From Candidatus Micrarchaeota archaeon UBA95 (GTDB lineage Archaea > Micrarchaeota > Micrarchaeia > Norongarragalinales > Norongarragalinaceae), in NCBI GenBank assembly GCA_002499405.1, contig DALH01000045.1, forward strand, positions 1-6,828: a DNA stretch of 6,828 bases. Direction: 5' to 3'. The notes below the pieces were generated by a model. It was not told the DNA's origin. It worked only from the letters and a program-made list of their open reading frames with translations, and made no database searches. Numbering within the stretch: position 1 is the first letter of the stretch; each line of letters starts with the position of its first letter. Made by a program: the position numbers and the translations under genes. Positions 5,025 through 6,828 of this stretch are shown here, piece after piece.

Positions 5025-6446
5025 ATGGAAACCAACGCTATTTACGAGGGCGACAACCTCGAAATAATGAGCAAGTTTCCCAGCGAAAGCATTGATTTGA
5101 TTTACGCCGACCCGCCTTTCTTCTCAAATCGCCAATATGAGATAATTTGGAACGACGGCGCGGAAAAACGAGCATTCCAAGACCGATGGGCCGGAGGAAT
5201 AGAACACTATACTGCGTGGATGGAGCCACGTTTGCGCGAGTGCCACCGCTTGCTGAAAGAAACGGGTTCATTTTACTTGCACTGTGATTGGCACGCTAAC
5301 GCGCACTTACGCGTTTTGTTAGACAAGATTTTCGGAGAAAATAACTTTAGGAACGAAATTGTCTGGAAACGAAAGACTGGACGCGGAGAAACACAACACA
5401 AAAGCAACCAGTTTGGCGTTTGCGTGGATTACGTATTGTTTTATGCGAAGTCAAAAAATTCAAAATTCAATACGCAGTTTATTCCTGTTTCAGAAGCAGA
5501 TGAAACCTATAAAGAATATCTAAAAAAAATGTTTCGGCACACTGACAAAAAGGGTAGGGTTTTTCGGGTTGATAATCTTGCAAGTCCTTCACCCAGACCT
5601 AATCTGACTTATGACTACAAAGGTTACAAACCACCCGCCAACGGATGGGCTATTTCTTTAGAAAAAATGAAAAAGTGGGATAAAGAAGGTCGGCTTTACT
5701 TCCCGAAAAACCGAGAAGGAAGAATACAGCGCATCCGTTACCTTGACGAAATCAAAGGACAACCAATCCAAAATTTGTGGGACGATATTCGACCCATTTC
5801 CAGCCAATCGGATGAACGGCAAGGTTATCCAACGCAGAAGCCAGTCGCATTGCTGGAACGCATAATAAAAACGTCTAGCAACGAAGGCGACGTTGTTTTA
5901 GACCCGTTTTGCGGTTGCGGCACGGCGTTGGTAGCAGCTCAAAAGCTCGGTCGCAAGTGGATAGGCATAGACGTTTCGCCGACAGCCTGTAAGCTAATGC
6001 ATAAACGGTTGCAAAAAGAATTCAAGATTAAGGCTCATCTCGTCAGGGGCGAGGTGGATATAAATTACGTCAAAAAATTACCGCCCTTCGAGTTTCAAAA
6101 CTGGGTAGTCGTAGATAAGTTCCTTGGCAAAGTCAGCGAGAGAAAAAGCGGGGATATGGGTATAGACGGTTTCACGCCACAAATTATGGGCGGTTTCCCA
6201 ATTCAAGTTAAACAAAGCGAAGACGTTGGGCGCAACGTAGTGGATAATTTCGAAACAGCTATCCAACGTATGAAGAAAAAGCGCGGCTACATCATCGCTT
6301 ATAGTTTTGGCAAGGGCGCATATGAGGAAGCCGCCCGCGCTAAAAACCAGCAAGGACTTGAAATAGTCTTGCGAACAGTAAAGGAGCTGTTAGAAGGCAA
6401 AATAGAGGATGACCATCAGCACCACCTACCCGCCGAGCCTCGTTAA
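5025..6446 (+). CDS. fused DNA methyltransferase and Mrr-like restriction endonuclease
   Basis: A 473-residue protein with two domains. Residues 1 to about 335 are an N-4/N-6 DNA methyltransferase: DPPFF (29-33) is catalytic motif IV, YPTQKPVALLERII (268-281) precedes the AdoMet-binding motif I DPFCGCGTALVA (293-304), and GIDVSP (314-319) follows. This IV-before-I order is the beta class. The Asp in DPPF favours N6-adenine methylation. The segment at about 115-265 is the likely target-recognition region. Residues about 350-460 form a PD-(D/E)XK nuclease like the Mrr catalytic domain: FEFQNWVVVDKFLG, then GDMGIDGF with Asp381, then PIQVKQS with Gln394 and Lys396 (a D...QxK active site). One chain could thus modify and cut the same site, as single-polypeptide type II systems do, but here the nuclease is C-terminal. 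Start at 5025 from TATA spacing; the frame is also open from GTG 5004. No frameshift. Confidence 0.85.
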   Translation: METNAIYEGDNLEIMSKFPSESIDLIYADPPFFSNRQYEIIWNDGAEKRAFQDRWAGGIEHYTAWMEPRLRECHRLLKETGSFYLHCDWHANAHLRVLLDKIFGENNFRNEIVWKRKTGRGETQHKSNQFGVCVDYVLFYAKSKNSKFNTQFIPVSEADETYKEYLKKMFRHTDKKGRVFRVDNLASPSPRPNLTYDYKGYKPPANGWAISLEKMKKWDKEGRLYFPKNREGRIQRIRYLDEIKGQPIQNLWDDIRPISSQSDERQGYPTQKPVALLERIIKTSSNEGDVVLDPFCGCGTALVAAQKLGRKWIGIDVSPTACKLMHKRLQKEFKIKAHLVRGEVDINYVKKLPPFEFQNWVVVDKFLGKVSERKSGDMGIDGFTPQIMGGFPIQVKQSEDVGRNVVDNFETAIQRMKKKRGYIIAYSFGKGAYEEAARAKNQQGLEIVLRTVKELLEGKIEDDHQHHLPAEPR

Positions 6447-6450
6447 TCTA

Positions 6451-6486
6451 CTCCTTTAATCCTGCCTGCTCCCGACTTTAGAGGAG
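6451..6486 (+). terminator. possible 3'-end hairpin after the methyltransferase-nuclease gene
   Basis: CTCCTTTAA (6451-6459) can pair with TTAGAGGAG (6478-6486) through nine base pairs, one of them G-U, around an 18-base loop. It begins four bases past the stop codon. The G-U pair becomes a mismatch on the other strand, so the fold suits the + strand transcript. No U-run follows, so termination is only suggested. The 64 bases between the two convergent genes hold nothing else recognised. Confidence 0.3.
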
Positions 6487-6510
6487 AAGCAAAGCCCCGG
6501 CGGAGTTGGC

Positions 6511-6828
6511 TTAGAAACCCAATCGCTTGCGGAACGCGGCTAGGGCGCTTGCTATGAGCGAGAGGACTACCACGAACCACGGCGCGTTTGCGGCAGTGAA
6601 CAAACCAGTTACTCCGGCCGGCGCGGGAGTCGGCGACGGCACGGCCTGCTCGGTCAACGCAACGGGCGCAGCCTCAATTGTCGGGCTGGGCGAAGGCGTT
6701 ATTGGCCTGGGCGGAATCGGGGTGGCTGTTGGAGTCGGCGATGGCGTGGCACTTCCCCTGGTGGGGCCCACGCCGCTAGAAGTTCCGCCCCCGTAATAAA
6801 TGTCATGGCTGGTGTCCCCGCCGCCGTA
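6511..6828 (-). CDS. C-terminal part of a surface protein with Pro/Thr/Ser stalk and membrane anchor (5' end beyond the window)
   Basis: The reading frame stays open from the TAG stop at 6511 to the right edge (106 codons incl. stop), so only the C-terminal 105 residues are seen. They begin with Gly/Tyr-rich sequence in which a YGGG motif appears twice (YGGGDTSHD, then IYYGGGTSS). A stalk of about 50 residues rich in Pro, Thr, Ser and Ala follows, with repeated PSPTP units and no Cys. Next come the box GVTGLF, a hydrophobic span of about 17 residues (WFVVVLSLIASALAAF) and the basic tail RKRLGF. This is the usual end of an archaeal cell-surface protein: a stalk, probably O-glycosylated, holding an ectodomain off the membrane, with the tail inside. 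It may instead be a sorting signal cut by an archaeosortase-like enzyme; none is visible here. The nature of the ectodomain is unknown. Confidence 0.72.
   Translation of the reverse strand, partial: YGGGDTSHDIYYGGGTSSGVGPTRGSATPSPTPTATPIPPRPITPSPSPTIEAAPVALTEQAVPSPTPAPAGVTGLFTAANAPWFVVVLSLIASALAAFRKRLGF

Noticed and set aside
4919..6500. GCCCCGGC found near both ends of the methyltransferase-nuclease gene (about 4919 and 6495) as a possible insertion-site repeat
   Set aside because: Eight bases of simple GC-rich sequence are too few, and no other flanking similarity or mobility gene supports it.
6487..6516. Possible tRNA-like or further hairpin sequence (AAGCAAAGCCCC ... TTGGCTTAG)
   Set aside because: Only an interrupted short stem can be drawn; there is no cloverleaf, T-loop or anticodon arm.
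6527..6796. 89-codon Gly/Val-rich + strand frame
   Set aside because: It is the reverse complement of the Pro/Thr/Ser stalk codons of the surface protein gene, and the - strand reading gives a coherent stalk-anchor-basic tail.

Overview
The window looks archaeal, and all of it is protein-coding or short intergenic DNA. Archaeal signs are a UPF0147 protein, a two-domain Spt5/NusG, a 55-residue SecE (Sec61-gamma type), FtsZ in one operon with both, archaeal-type TATA boxes (some with a BRE-like purine/A stretch) in front of most genes, and several starts that fit leaderless mRNA. The N-glycosylation sequons and the C-terminal membrane-anchored Pro/Thr/Ser stalk agree with this. A small-genome DPANN-type archaeon (Diapherotrites/Micrarchaeota-like) would fit an NlpC/P60 enzyme beside core genes, but that placement is inference. 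No rRNA, tRNA, CRISPR array or insertion sequence was recognised.

Layout. (1) 37-297 (-): UPF0147, divergent from (2) 384-1970 (+): a secreted or membrane-anchored NlpC/P60 peptidase with a sequon-rich N-terminal half. The two appear to share one AT-rich TATA element at 355-362 read in both directions. (3) 1984-3761 (-): the operon ftsZ-secE-spt5, tightly packed with ribosome sites overlapping upstream stop codons; secE uses a TTG start and is easily missed. It converges on the NlpC gene with 13 bp between stops, and an 8-bp perfect inverted repeat covers the junction. (4) 3881-6446: a more AT-rich, accessory-looking block. It holds a 166-residue protein with acylphosphatase-like motifs (-), a small GIY-YIG nuclease (-), and, divergent from that, a 473-residue single-chain protein joining a beta-order DNA methyltransferase to a PD-(D/E)XK (Mrr-like) nuclease domain (+). 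(5) 6511-6828 (-): the 3' end of a surface protein gene that runs off the right edge.

How it fits together. The ftsZ-secE-spt5 operon is housekeeping: cell division, protein translocation and transcription elongation. The block at 3881-6446 is best read as a restriction-modification or defence module inserted between core genes: the fused enzyme could both mark and cut DNA, and the divergent GIY-YIG nuclease may be a partner. The NlpC/P60 protein and the anchored stalk protein are envelope proteins. The first is notable because archaea lack bacterial peptidoglycan, so its target may be a foreign cell wall or another amide-bonded polymer.
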